A stretch of DNA of 64,000 nucleotides from JAIYCX01 sp964353175 (GTDB taxonomy: Bacteria > Bdellovibrionota_C > UBA2361 > SZUA-149 > DAOLCO01): the NCBI GenBank assembly GCA_964353175.1, contig CAYGUX010000004.1, positions 1 through 64,000 of the forward strand, written 5' to 3'. Positions 30,450 to 40,324 of the stretch are shown here, piece by piece; within the stretch, counting starts at the first letter, position 1; each line of letters starts with the position of its first letter. A program made the position numbers and the translations under genes. Under the pieces are notes generated by a model. It worked only from the letters and a program-made list of their open reading frames with translations. It was not told where the DNA came from and did no database searches.

Positions 30450-33026
30450 TTACATTGCACTTGCATCAAAACTTCCTTCTACTATATGAGGCGTAATAAA
30501 GAATATTAACTCCTCGTCATTATTCGTTACTGATAAGTTTCTAAACAAATGTCCAAGCACTGGAATATCCTTTAAGAAAGGAACTCCTGAAATTTGACTA
30601 TTGTCAGTAGTTTTATAAACTCCACCCAGAGCGAATGTCTGACCACTCTTAACTAATATTGTTGAAGTGGTAGCTCTTTCGAATGTATTAGGGATACCAT
30701 CTACAGCTGGTCTTCCACTAAAAGTACTAGATTTAGCGTTCACATCAAGCAATACATAATAGTCTGGCGAAGCTTGGGGTGTAACGTCCAATTCAATACC
30801 AACATTAAATGCTTGGAATGCTTGAGCACCACCAGCGTTAGCCGAAGCTCCACTACCAGTAGCCACCGATGTACCAGAATTTGGAACTCTAACTCTAACT
30901 ACTTCAATGCTACTTATTTGCGCAGCCTTGTTATTTATTGTTGCTACTTGTGGCCTACTAACAACCTTTACCTTACCTTCTGTTTCCAATGCCGATAATC
31001 TTGCACCAATCAATCTACTTCCATCAGCAGAATCCAATATCGCAGTTACAGCACTTCCGGCTCCGCCCGATATTGCTGCTGGGAAATTTACAGCCCAAGG
31101 ATTTCCACCATCATCCTGTGCACCACCGATAACACTGGCGGAGTTAGGGAAATTGAGACCAGTCGCATTCCCAGTTTGTGGACTTTGTATATAATTAAAA
31201 TTCCACTGAAACCCTAGATCTCTCAAAATACCTCTAGACCCTTCAACTATTTGCGTCTCTAACAATACTTGAGGAGTTCTTAAGTCTAACTTCTTCAGAA
31301 GATCCGCTGCTTGCTTCTGACCCATATTAATATCTTTAATTATTAATTGGTTCGTTCTTTCATCTGCTGTAACAGTTCCTCTCTCTGAAAGGACTGACTC
31401 AATCTTAGGACGAATATCCTCAGCTCTCGCATAACTAACTCTTATATACTGAACAGTTAGATCCTCTAAATTCTCCGCAGCTCTCTTAGCCTCCTTAAGG
31501 CTCTCTCTTTCTGCTCGCAACTTATCTACGGGAGCAATTCTGATTACATTCCCTTCAGCTACCTGATCCAAGCCATTAGTCTTTAGAATTACATCTAAAG
31601 CTTGATCCCATGGTACATCAATCAATCTTAGAGTTACCTTTCCATTAACATCATCACTAGCGATGATATTCAAATTGGATATTTCAGCTATAATTCTTAG
31701 AGCACTATCAATATCAGTGTCTTGTAGATCCAAAGAAATTAATCTTCCGCTATATATTTTTGATCCATCCGCAGATCTAAAGCCAGTTGGGTTTGCCTGC
31801 GCTGACTTATCCCCATCCGCAACATTGCCTGCCTGATCTGGCTTTTCTAACTGAGCCCGAGAAGAAGAATGTAATGAAGGTTTACCCGCTTTAATAAGGA
31901 TATCATTACCTCTAGGTAAAGCAGATAAAATTACACCTGGATCAACAAACATACGAACTAACAAGCCTTCTTTATTCTCAGTCACTCTAACGCTCCTAAT
32001 CCCCTCCTGTCCCTTCGCAGAGATTAAAGGTCTTTTAGCAACTTCAGAAGCACTAACTCCAGGCATCGCCATTACATATTCACTTTGTGAAGTTTGCTTT
32101 AATTCGAATGCGATTTGATCTGTAAGTTTAGCCTGTACTTCTCCAGAAGAACCAAATGTCTTAGTAAAATCTATTTCAGATAAAACAGGTCCTGTAATGA
32201 CATGCGCTGAATTATCTTCCGACTTATCCTTTAGTGTATTTGCAGCTACTTCGGTAATGGTACTAGAGGTAGAATTACCTGCAAGTTCTTCAGTTCGATC
32301 TTCTACTTCATAGCCAAAACTATCAGATTCAGCTTGAATATCTTCTTGTATAATACTAGTCCCAATTTCATTTGATGCCAATTCGACATTTGCCTCATCG
32401 CTACCTTCAGGTACGCCTAACTGAGCAGTGGTTCCTAAAGAATCTGAAAACTGAGAAACTCGGGCTAAACGCGTGACTTCACTAACAGGTACATTCAGAA
32501 CAATATCTTGTCCGATTGATGCAATAGTATGTCCATTTAGAGCCTCTTGGGAGTTCAGATCAAATACGACTCTTACCTTATCGGCATGGCTTCCTACTCT
32601 AATCGAGCTTACGCCCTCACTACCTTCGACTGCGATTTCTCTAGTCTGGCCGCCTTTAACACCGACGATATCTATCACAAGCCTAGGGGGCTCTGACAAT
32701 TTCATCACATTCATTACAGATTCTGACTGTGAAAGTTTTAAAGAAAACTTATCGTTGGTCATTTCTGATTCTTGTAAGATCGCTAAGCCTGAGACTTGAT
32801 CACTTAGTAAAATGTGTTTTGGGGCATTTTGACTTGCGGGTAAATCACCATTAATAGCAGATGAGGAATTAGTTGCCACAAGGTCGCTATCTGTTAGAAC
32901 CTCATTATGAGCAACTTGTCCTTCGCTTTCAGCTGAGCGCCACAAATAACTACCGTAAGGCGCACATGCACTTGCAAGCACTACTGACGACACTAATAAA
33001 ATTTTCAAATTCGAACCTGTTCTCAT
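30450..33026 (-). CDS. pilQ: Type IV pilus secretin PilQ
   Basis: Outer-membrane channel through which the pilus passes. 858 residues: N-terminal signal with a possible lipobox (A-S-A-C, Cys21), two AMIN-type peptidoglycan-binding regions (about 80-175 and 285-385), a STN/N0 domain (about 425-505; L-D-L-Q-D-T-D-I-D-S-A-L-R-I-I-A), a secretin N1 domain (about 520-575) and the secretin core to the end (F-F-I-T-P-H-I-V-E). It is the fourth gene of the pil cluster but lies 444 bp away from pilO; pilP, normally between them, is absent. Confidence 0.95.
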   Translation of the reverse strand: MRTGSNLKILLVSSVVLASACAPYGSYLWRSAESEGQVAHNEVLTDSDLVATNSSSAINGDLPASQNAPKHILLSDQVSGLAILQESEMTNDKFSLKLSQSESVMNVMKLSEPPRLVIDIVGVKGGQTREIAVEGSEGVSSIRVGSHADKVRVVFDLNSQEALNGHTIASIGQDIVLNVPVSEVTRLARVSQFSDSLGTTAQLGVPEGSDEANVELASNEIGTSIIQEDIQAESDSFGYEVEDRTEELAGNSTSSTITEVAANTLKDKSEDNSAHVITGPVLSEIDFTKTFGSSGEVQAKLTDQIAFELKQTSQSEYVMAMPGVSASEVAKRPLISAKGQEGIRSVRVTENKEGLLVRMFVDPGVILSALPRGNDILIKAGKPSLHSSSRAQLEKPDQAGNVADGDKSAQANPTGFRSADGSKIYSGRLISLDLQDTDIDSALRIIAEISNLNIIASDDVNGKVTLRLIDVPWDQALDVILKTNGLDQVAEGNVIRIAPVDKLRAERESLKEAKRAAENLEDLTVQYIRVSYARAEDIRPKIESVLSERGTVTADERTNQLIIKDINMGQKQAADLLKKLDLRTPQVLLETQIVEGSRGILRDLGFQWNFNYIQSPQTGNATGLNFPNSASVIGGAQDDGGNPWAVNFPAAISGGAGSAVTAILDSADGSRLIGARLSALETEGKVKVVSRPQVATINNKAAQISSIEVVRVRVPNSGTSVATGSGASANAGGAQAFQAFNVGIELDVTPQASPDYYVLLDVNAKSSTFSGRPAVDGIPNTFERATTSTILVKSGQTFALGGVYKTTDNSQISGVPFLKDIPVLGHLFRNLSVTNNDEELIFFITPHIVEGSFDASAM

Positions 33027-33470
33027 TTTGAACTAGCTCCTTGTCCTTTTTTCAAGCACCAATTACTCATGCCCGAAATCCAATAACTTTGTTTATAACA
33101 ATAAACTTTTCAATTCTAATTTCCTACTAACTAAATCCAGAATGAAAATTCTTTCTTCTTAGATTAAATAGATGCGAGTCAATCAGCTAAGGGATTCATA
33201 AAATCCTAATAATACGCAATAAATCTAATCCCTACCACCTTACTGAATACCGAAACTGATTATTCATTATATAAAACGTACACCAAACAACACCCAATTC
33301 TTGCTTGGACGCTACTTGAGAAAACATTCTTTAGTAAACACTAAAAGTGCAATACTATGTAAATTTATTTAACTTAAAGTTGATTCAGTGGAGATACTAG
33401 ATAGTTAGATAGTCTTGAATTTGGCGTTAATTAAAATCCCCGTGACTTAGTTCAAATAGTATGAAGCAAA
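33027..33470. other. 444-bp gap where pilP would be expected
   Basis: Between pilO and pilQ. Stops are frequent in all frames on both strands and no PilP-like lipoprotein or remnant could be read. It probably carries a promoter for pilQ and its lipoproteins. No hairpin or RNA gene recognised. Confidence 0.6.
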
Positions 33471-34100
33471 CTACTTTTTCTTGCCCCTTCTCCTCTGCCC
33501 TTTTTCATCTTCCGCCTTCGGTCTTTCTGACTCATCGAGAAATCTAAAAGAAGTAGCTATTACTTTGGTAACTAATCCCTCTCCAGCACCAGCCTTATCA
33601 GAATCTTTAGTTATTTTAAAACTATCCATATTAACGATTCTATCCATATGTGAGACTTCATCAAAAAAGCCCGCAATTTCATGAAAATCACCCCTCAATT
33701 CTAAGCTTACGGGTACCTCTGCATAAAAATCTCTTTTTATTTCCCCTTCTGGCTTAAAGAGTTCAACGTCCAAGCCTGAATCCTTAGCCTTATCTGATAT
33801 TCTAGCCAATAGAGTATCCATTTCTTTCTTGTCAGGAAGTTCTGTCAGTGCTCGAAGCAACTCACCGTCCAATATTGAAACTTCTTCCTCAAATTCAGCT
33901 AATCTATTTGCCTTAACCCGCAAACCTTGAACTTCTTGTTGCAAGTCCATTAACTTAGCGTTTTCTGTCGATATTGAATCCATCAAAGGCATCAAAACAA
34001 CATAATAGAAACTACCTCCAACCACAGCAAAGGTAGCTGCAACAACGGCAAGTCTTTTCCATAATGGGAAATCTATGAATTTATCAATCAATGCTTTCAT
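33471..34100 (-). CDS. pilO: Type IV pilus inner-membrane protein PilO
   Basis: Alignment-complex protein joining PilN and the periplasmic part of the machine. 209 residues: one N-terminal membrane segment (about 19-37), a coiled coil (about 40-90; E-N-A-K-L-M-D-L-Q-Q-E-V), then the ferredoxin-like periplasmic domain with the family pattern S-L-E-L-R-G-D-F-H-E-I-A-G-F-F-D. A basic tail (R-R-R-G-K-K-K) ends it. Overlaps pilN by four bases. Confidence 0.92.
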   Translation of the reverse strand: MKALIDKFIDFPLWKRLAVVAATFAVVGGSFYYVVLMPLMDSISTENAKLMDLQQEVQGLRVKANRLAEFEEEVSILDGELLRALTELPDKKEMDTLLARISDKAKDSGLDVELFKPEGEIKRDFYAEVPVSLELRGDFHEIAGFFDEVSHMDRIVNMDSFKITKDSDKAGAGEGLVTKVIATSFRFLDESERPKAEDEKGQRRRGKKK

Positions 34101-34690
34101 TTAGATCTTTTGCCTCTTTTAGATTTTGAAATTTCATTCTCTTTAGGCTTAAAGTAGTTATCAAGCACTATAGGAAAGTTAAATTTTTGCAATTTTACTC
34201 CATCTCTCAATACCTGCTCAGTCTTAACATTATCGGCATCAGAAACTTGCTTTGATTCCCTCATGCTACCTATAAAATCTGATATAACTTGTCCATCAAT
34301 TGCCACTCCAGTTAGTTCGACTGTTTCATTTTTCTGTTCAATGCCAGTCAACCAAGCTTTATCTGGTATTCTAGTAGCAATTTCATCCAAGATCTTCACA
34401 GGGCCCTGTTTTTTAAGCTTCAACTTAGCAATAATTTCAAGCTTTTCACCAAGTAACTTCTTTTTTTCTTCTAAATCTTCAACTTTTTTCGTTTTTAGTT
34501 TTAATTTAGCCAATTGAGATTCTTTGGTTGACCTTGCAAATTCTACCTCACTCTTGGTTGACGACAGATGTGAACCATACCAAGTACCAGCTACCACAAA
34601 CAGAAATGCTAAACAGATCAATGAAACAGCATGCACTAAATAGCTAGCTGATCGATCCTTCTGCTCGCCTAATAAATTGATTTTAATCAT
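34097..34690 (-). CDS. pilN: Type IV pilus assembly protein PilN
   Basis: Bitopic inner-membrane partner of PilM and PilO. It begins M-I-K-I-N-L-L-G, the conserved cytoplasmic peptide that docks in PilM. One membrane helix (about 19-43), a Lys/Glu-rich coiled coil (about 50-100) and a small alpha/beta periplasmic domain follow, containing I-P-D-K-A-W-L-T-G-I. 197 residues, normal. Four-base overlaps with pilM and pilO show a single operon. Confidence 0.93.
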   Translation of the reverse strand: MIKINLLGEQKDRSASYLVHAVSLICLAFLFVVAGTWYGSHLSSTKSEVEFARSTKESQLAKLKLKTKKVEDLEEKKKLLGEKLEIIAKLKLKKQGPVKILDEIATRIPDKAWLTGIEQKNETVELTGVAIDGQVISDFIGSMRESKQVSDADNVKTEQVLRDGVKLQKFNFPIVLDNYFKPKENEISKSKRGKRSK

Positions 34691-35775
34691 ACTTGAAACT
34701 CCGGCTTATCATTAGAACGTCTCAAAGATAAACCCAATGCGACACTCATAGAGGACGCTAAATCGGTTGTGTATCTAATATCAATGTTTTCAGCTAATTC
34801 GAATACTGATATTGGATTGAAATACTCACATTTAATAGATGTCTTTTGTGCTAACTCCTCGAGTAACCTAGGCACATGAGCTGAACCTCCAGTAATTAGT
34901 ATCTTAGCTACCCCTCCTTCTAAATTCACTCCATTTGAAAGAAAACTAATTTGCCTCTGAAGTTCCGAACAAACATACTCGGTCGTCCTATCAGTAACTT
35001 CACTTACTAAACTTGGATCAACTCCCGTTCCTTCCTGACCAAGCTTGGCATTTTCAGCCTTCTCCGGAGAAATCTGCAAACTCTCTACCAGGGCATCATT
35101 ATAGGACTTCCCTCCTACAGACGCATCTCCAGATATTAAGAATATTCCTTTATTTAAAAGGCTTATACTACTAACTCGACTACCAATATCGATGATGGCG
35201 AGATTCTCTTCCGTATCATTTCTCGCTGCATATTCATATACATTAGATGCAGCTAAACATTCGATGTCACCTATAATAGGTTCTAATCCTGCTAACTCGA
35301 ATAGAGATCTATAGGAATTAATTATTTCATTTTTAATCGCAACAAGAAGTACCTCTACATTAGATCCATTCGTTCTCAGAACTTGAAAGTCTAATTGAAT
35401 TGCATCCATCCTATGAGGGATATAGTTACTTGCTTCAAAATATATATTACTCGCTAAAGCCTGCACCGCTGTAACAGGTAAACTAATTCTCTTAGTAAAT
35501 ACAGCTGAACTTGGCAAAGAAAAAGCTACTCGCTTGGTGTCTATTTGACTGTTCTCTAACATCTTTATCATAGCTTCAGAAAGACTATCTGCTCGACTAA
35601 TAGTAGAGCCAGTTATACAACCTTCTGGAGTCTTCCCAGAGCCGAGTCCGATAACTTTTGTGCCAGTCTCCACGCCAATCTCCACTTCAGCGCATTTCAT
35701 AGTATGAGAACCCAAGTCAATACCGACCATTGGTTTCTTAGATTGTGGCGAAAATACATCCTCGAAAAAACCCAT
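34687..35775 (-). CDS. pilM: Type IV pilus ATPase-fold protein PilM
   Basis: Actin/FtsA-like cytoplasmic protein that holds PilN. 362 residues with phosphate-binding strands V-G-I-D-L-G-S-H-T-M-K near 18-28, L-A-I-D-I-G-S-R-V-S near 193, and I-L-I-T-G-G-S-A-H near 295. First gene of the pilMNO operon, reading away from priA; the intergenic region is rich in palindromes. Confidence 0.94.
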   Translation of the reverse strand: MGFFEDVFSPQSKKPMVGIDLGSHTMKCAEVEIGVETGTKVIGLGSGKTPEGCITGSTISRADSLSEAMIKMLENSQIDTKRVAFSLPSSAVFTKRISLPVTAVQALASNIYFEASNYIPHRMDAIQLDFQVLRTNGSNVEVLLVAIKNEIINSYRSLFELAGLEPIIGDIECLAASNVYEYAARNDTEENLAIIDIGSRVSSISLLNKGIFLISGDASVGGKSYNDALVESLQISPEKAENAKLGQEGTGVDPSLVSEVTDRTTEYVCSELQRQISFLSNGVNLEGGVAKILITGGSAHVPRLLEELAQKTSIKCEYFNPISVFELAENIDIRYTTDLASSMSVALGLSLRRSNDKPEFQV

Positions 35776-35818
35776 AATTTAAGGCGTGCTTTATGAAACT
35801 ATTTATAAAATATTTTTG

Positions 35819-35937
35819 ACTGCGCTTTATAGCAGTTAAGATACTATAGCGAAGGAATAAGCTTCAAGCTTATTTTTCTTTCGCCAAGTTCCCGATCAGA
35901 ATAGTAACAAACTACCGACAACACTCTTACATGTAAG
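35819..35937. promoter_or_regulatory. Cluster of palindromes between pilM and priA
   Basis: Three inverted repeats in one divergent promoter region: ACTGC/GCAGT (35819-35823 with 35832-35836), a nested hairpin 35849-35884 with outer GCGAA/TTCGC and inner AATAAGCTT-C-AAGCTTATT, and the perfect 12-bp palindrome CTTACATGTAAG (35926-35937). They could be operators for the pil operon, a leader hairpin for priA, or both. Confidence 0.45.
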
Positions 35938-35977
35938 AATGTATTGTTTTGATTTTTTTGCTATTCTCCTAAAAGAT

Positions 35978-38314
35978 ATGGAAAATAATGTTGTGGTAAT
36001 TAATGATTTAATAGTTCAAGTAGCAGTTAGGGGCCTACCAATCGAACTTTCATATATACTACCACAAGAACTCTCCTCCTTGGGAGTTGGCTCTGAAGTA
36101 ACGGTTCCACTAGGAAAAAGGTTGGAAAAGGGTTGGATTGTATCAATCGGAGCCACTGAAGCTCCCCATAAAGAACCTTCACCCTCTAATAATCAACCCC
36201 AATTAATAGAAGATCACGAATCAAAAAAAGAAAAAACCTTTAAGTATAAATCCATCCTACAGGGACATCCATGTTTCGATACTTCCAGTATCAATCTATT
36301 CAAATGGATGTCCGAATACTATGGGTCCTACTTAGTCGAAGCAATTGAGTGCGCCACTCCTGAGAGGACTTTCAAGAAACCTGAGTTTTGCTACACCCTA
36401 GTAAACAAAAACCTAGATAGCTTACATGCTATTATCGAATCCTTGCCCAAGTCCGCTAAAGCACAAAAGAGTCTCTTAAGTCTATTTATTGAAGATATTG
36501 AAAAATCCCTCCTACATGCCGAATTAAGCACGAATGATTCTTTAATTCGCTCAGCCAAGGCCCTAAACAAAAAAGGCTTCTTAAACAAAGAACCCTTAGA
36601 TACTGAATACGATACGACAAAAAAGACACCTATCTCAAACTTCATTCTTAACGAAGAGCAAGGAAAGGCAGCTCACTCCATAATAAATGCACTAGGAAAT
36701 GGATTTAAGCCCTTTCTACTCTACGGAATTACCGGAAGTGGAAAAACAGAAGTTTACCTAACTGCCATTCAAGAAGCTCTAAAAAATGGTGGTTCCATAC
36801 TAGTGGTAGTACCAGAAATTGCGCTGACTCCTCAACTTACTAAACGTTTTGAGGAAAGACTAGGAACTAAGATAGGATTGCTTCATAGTAAAGTGGGGGC
36901 CGCTGAAAGATGGGCTACCTGGGAAGCATCCCTTCAAGGCAAGGTTAGGGTAATCGTTGGTGCAAGGTCTGCGATATTTGCACCCATTGAAAACCTTGCC
37001 CTAGTAATCGTAGATGAAGAACATGAAGGCTCCTACAAACAAGGTGAAGGGATTAGATATAATGGTCGCGATATTGCAATCATGAAAGCTAAGTTAGCAG
37101 GGATACCAATAGTGCTTGGCTCTGCGACCCCTTCACTTGAGACGCTACTCCATGCTTCTAAAGGCAAATATGGAGTACTAAAATTAACTCAAAGGGCCAA
37201 CAATGCTATTCTTCCAACTATAGAAGTTGTTGACATGAAAAAATATAAACCCAAAGAACTGCCATCTGCCAATATTTCACCCTTACTATATAATGCAATC
37301 GAGGAGACTCTGAATAAAAAAGAACAGATAATTCTATTCTTTAACAAAAGAGGATTTGCATCGTATCTACAATGCGACACCTGTCATAGAGTTATAGAGT
37401 GCCCACATTGCTCCGTTACACTAACCTACTACAGATACAAAAACTCTCTAAACTGTCACTACTGCGGACTACAGCGGCAAGCACCTGAAAAATGCACTTC
37501 CTGCGCTGACATCGTTATTGCGGATGATGAAAAAAAAGAAAAGAAAATTGGTCACCTGTCTGAAAAGGGTTCTGGCACAGAAAAGATACACGAAGAAATC
37601 GGTAAACTGTTTCCAGATGCTAGCATTCTAAGAATGGATAGAGACTCCACTACTAAAAAAGATGCCGTTGAAAACATTATAGATGCTATGCATGCGAGAT
37701 CAGCAGATATTTTAATTGGTACACAAATGATTGCTAAAGGTCACGACCTTCCCCATGTCACCCTAGTCGGCATAATTGATGCAGATATAGGCTTACATTT
37801 TCCAGACTTTAGAGCCAGCGAAAGAACCTACCAACTAATAGTCCAAGCCTCTGGTAGAGCAGGCAGAGGAAATATCCAAGGAAAAGTCATTCTACAAACA
37901 AAAGAACCCAATCATCCAACAATATTATCTGCCGTAAAAAACAAGTTTCAAGCTTTTGCTAAATTAGAATTGGACTTCAGGGAAGGTTTATCCTACCCTC
38001 CCCACGGAAGGTTAGCTAGAATTGTAGTATCCAGCCCTGATAACTCAGACACTATCGACGTTAGTCACTCCCTAAGTAATTTCCTTAACTTCATAAAAAA
38101 AGAAAGTCCAACACATAACTTTACTATTCTAGGTCCGACAAAAGCACCAATAGAAAGACTCTCTGGTCGATATAGATGGCATCTCCTTATAAAATCTAAA
38201 TCTGCACGGACCCTTTCTCTACTCTCAAAAGAAGTACGTAATTGGAAAGTTAAACTAAAAGGCATTAAGGATGCTAGAATAATTTTCGATATCGATCCAA
38301 TCGACATGCTCTAA
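35978..38314 (+). CDS. priA: Primosomal protein N' (replication restart helicase PriA)
   Basis: 3'-5' DNA helicase that reloads the replisome at stalled forks. Walker A G-I-T-G-S-G-K-T and D-E-E-H are in the helicase core. Eight zinc-binding cysteines follow (C-D-T-C, C-P-H-C, C-H-Y-C, C-T-S-C), then helicase motifs G-T-Q-M-I-A-K-G-H-D and Q-A-S-G-R-A-G-R-G. An extra charged insert (about 15 residues, D-D-E-K-K-E-K-K) follows the last zinc pair. The frame is open from 35939, but the ATG at 35978 places M-E-N-N before the first conserved strand, as in relatives. Confidence 0.95.
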   Translation: MENNVVVINDLIVQVAVRGLPIELSYILPQELSSLGVGSEVTVPLGKRLEKGWIVSIGATEAPHKEPSPSNNQPQLIEDHESKKEKTFKYKSILQGHPCFDTSSINLFKWMSEYYGSYLVEAIECATPERTFKKPEFCYTLVNKNLDSLHAIIESLPKSAKAQKSLLSLFIEDIEKSLLHAELSTNDSLIRSAKALNKKGFLNKEPLDTEYDTTKKTPISNFILNEEQGKAAHSIINALGNGFKPFLLYGITGSGKTEVYLTAIQEALKNGGSILVVVPEIALTPQLTKRFEERLGTKIGLLHSKVGAAERWATWEASLQGKVRVIVGARSAIFAPIENLALVIVDEEHEGSYKQGEGIRYNGRDIAIMKAKLAGIPIVLGSATPSLETLLHASKGKYGVLKLTQRANNAILPTIEVVDMKKYKPKELPSANISPLLYNAIEETLNKKEQIILFFNKRGFASYLQCDTCHRVIECPHCSVTLTYYRYKNSLNCHYCGLQRQAPEKCTSCADIVIADDEKKEKKIGHLSEKGSGTEKIHEEIGKLFPDASILRMDRDSTTKKDAVENIIDAMHARSADILIGTQMIAKGHDLPHVTLVGIIDADIGLHFPDFRASERTYQLIVQASGRAGRGNIQGKVILQTKEPNHPTILSAVKNKFQAFAKLELDFREGLSYPPHGRLARIVVSSPDNSDTIDVSHSLSNFLNFIKKESPTHNFTILGPTKAPIERLSGRYRWHLLIKSKSARTLSLLSKEVRNWKVKLKGIKDARIIFDIDPIDML

Positions 38315-38320
38315 TAAGGC

Positions 38321-40324
38321 TTAATCCCTCAACCACTTCGTAGTATCTAGAACTTGCTTAGGATGTAAGCCCGGAGCAATAGACGACTTCGCTAAAGGAA
38401 ATAATCCCTTCATTTCACCTAATCCCTCATAAGGCATTCCATCTTGCGGCATAGCTTCTCTCTCCCAATCAAACAAACTAGACACATAATTTCTATGCAC
38501 AGACCCGTAGTCCGTAAAATAAGTGAAAGTTTGATTTAAATAAGCCTGCTCAAACATCCAAAACAAAGCTAGAACATAAAACAGCAACTTAGAAGCCCTG
38601 TTTAAAAGAAACAAATAAAAAATAGGGCACAACATCATACTAAAACCTAACATCGCAGAATATTGATATCTCAACGCCAAAGATTGCAAAATTCCTAATT
38701 CGGCTCTTCCAATCGCAGGTAAAATAAAACTAAATAGGAGGATCACCAGGCCTAATAAGGACGTAATAACATACAGTCTAGACTGCTTATTAAAATAGAA
38801 GATGATGACTAAAATAAGTATTAAAGCGGACCAGAGATATAACCCGACAGAAGACTCCACTGACAATCCGTTAATAACCTGCTGATCAAACCAAGGGATA
38901 TAGAAACCGAACACTTCATAAAAGAATGTCTGCATCGAAGACAAAGTTAAATTTGGATAAATCCCCAAACCTCTTCCGATGGTACCCAAGCCGGTTCCAG
39001 TTAACATATAACTAAAGAAATTAAAGGAACTAAACTGCCCCCCGATATCTCCAACACCATGGCCCGCAGAAGTACTCTTTAAATATCTATAAATAAACAC
39101 AGGTACCGAAGACAACACAAGCATCGTCAAACAAGGTAAAACATATCTTTTAATTCGAGAAAATCTAAACTCAAAAAAGATAAGGCAGGCTGCAATCGGA
39201 AAGAATATAAACCCATTACCAAAAAATAAGGGAGAGAACATCAATAGGGACGAAGCTAGAAGTAGGTGGCGAAACAGAGATGACTGAAGCCATCTTCTAA
39301 TAAAGATTAATCCCCACAGACCTGAGATACATGAGAGAATAATAGACTGTTCAAACGCCCATTGAAGTACTTCGATATGAAGTGAAGAAAAACAAAAAAA
39401 CATAGCCGATGCTCTAACCGCTCTCCGATCCAACCTATACGTGAGCAAAAGCTTTTCCAAAGAAAATGCACATAGAACATGAAGTATTATTGACACTAAT
39501 AATAGGCCTAAATAGTTCTCACCAAAAAATCGCACCAAGGCATAGTACCACACAAAAAAAGCAATTATCGAGTGTTCGTTATGAGTATATATAACTCCTG
39601 GAAATCCCAATTTAGAAAATCTTTCCAGAACATGCCACTCATCGAAGTAATAAAACAACTTAGGGGAAAGAAAAAACAATGCGCTAAGGGCAACGGTTGT
39701 TAAATAGTGCCGAGAATTAATATCGCCGTAAACTAATATATATAAGAATAGAAATAAAAGAATCGTAAGTAACCCTAGCTTTAAATAAGAAAGATTATCT
39801 AAGTGTCTGGAAACAACCTTAGGCCCTATATATGTATCACTATAAAACTCAACTCTTTTTCTAACAAAACTCTCACCAGAAATCTTTTTTATACTTATCT
39901 CAGCACTATCATCAAGTGCGTACATCCCGTTACCAATCTCGAATGAGTACTCCTTAAATTCCTTTGACTTCAATTCAACTATTCGCGATTCATTCCACAA
40001 ACTAAACAGTAAGCTACCCTCACCTGAAATTTGCAATACGAGAGTTGCCCTGGAAGCTCCCCGCAACAGATTAGGTATTTTTGCATTAAAGGAACATAGA
40101 TTGTTTGATGCAGTAGGCCAAACTAAAGCAGAATTAAGATCCGGGGATGGAAGCACAACCTCATTACAAGCACTATCTCCATCTGCCTGCAATTCTAGAC
40201 TACTGAAACCTAAGTAACTGGAAGGCTGTAGGCAATAAATTATACCGATTACAGCAAGACCAATAAACGACAATGTCAAAAATAGCTGTTTTCCTACCGT
40301 GGGCTTATTTAGGAATCCGATCAT
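38321..40324 (-). CDS. Polytopic membrane protein, GT-C glycosyltransferase-like
   Basis: 667 residues: one N-terminal anchor, a roughly 140-residue periplasmic domain (about 35-180), then some twelve membrane segments. The first large loop has D-E-W-H-V-L near 228, in the place where GT-C enzymes (PMT/ArnT type) carry an acidic catalytic motif, so I infer transfer of a sugar from a lipid carrier to an outside target. Its start overlaps the end of the FG-GAP protein gene by 20 bases, so the two are translationally coupled; the secreted protein is a candidate target. No family match is certain. Confidence 0.6.
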   Translation of the reverse strand: MIGFLNKPTVGKQLFLTLSFIGLAVIGIIYCLQPSSYLGFSSLELQADGDSACNEVVLPSPDLNSALVWPTASNNLCSFNAKIPNLLRGASRATLVLQISGEGSLLFSLWNESRIVELKSKEFKEYSFEIGNGMYALDDSAEISIKKISGESFVRKRVEFYSDTYIGPKVVSRHLDNLSYLKLGLLTILLFLFLYILVYGDINSRHYLTTVALSALFFLSPKLFYYFDEWHVLERFSKLGFPGVIYTHNEHSIIAFFVWYYALVRFFGENYLGLLLVSIILHVLCAFSLEKLLLTYRLDRRAVRASAMFFCFSSLHIEVLQWAFEQSIILSCISGLWGLIFIRRWLQSSLFRHLLLASSLLMFSPLFFGNGFIFFPIAACLIFFEFRFSRIKRYVLPCLTMLVLSSVPVFIYRYLKSTSAGHGVGDIGGQFSSFNFFSYMLTGTGLGTIGRGLGIYPNLTLSSMQTFFYEVFGFYIPWFDQQVINGLSVESSVGLYLWSALILILVIIFYFNKQSRLYVITSLLGLVILLFSFILPAIGRAELGILQSLALRYQYSAMLGFSMMLCPIFYLFLLNRASKLLFYVLALFWMFEQAYLNQTFTYFTDYGSVHRNYVSSLFDWEREAMPQDGMPYEGLGEMKGLFPLAKSSIAPGLHPKQVLDTTKWLRD

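Noticed and set aside
33027..33470. Decayed pilP in the pilO-pilQ gap
   Set aside because: Read on the minus strand in all frames; stops are frequent and no lipobox or PilP-like pattern could be followed.
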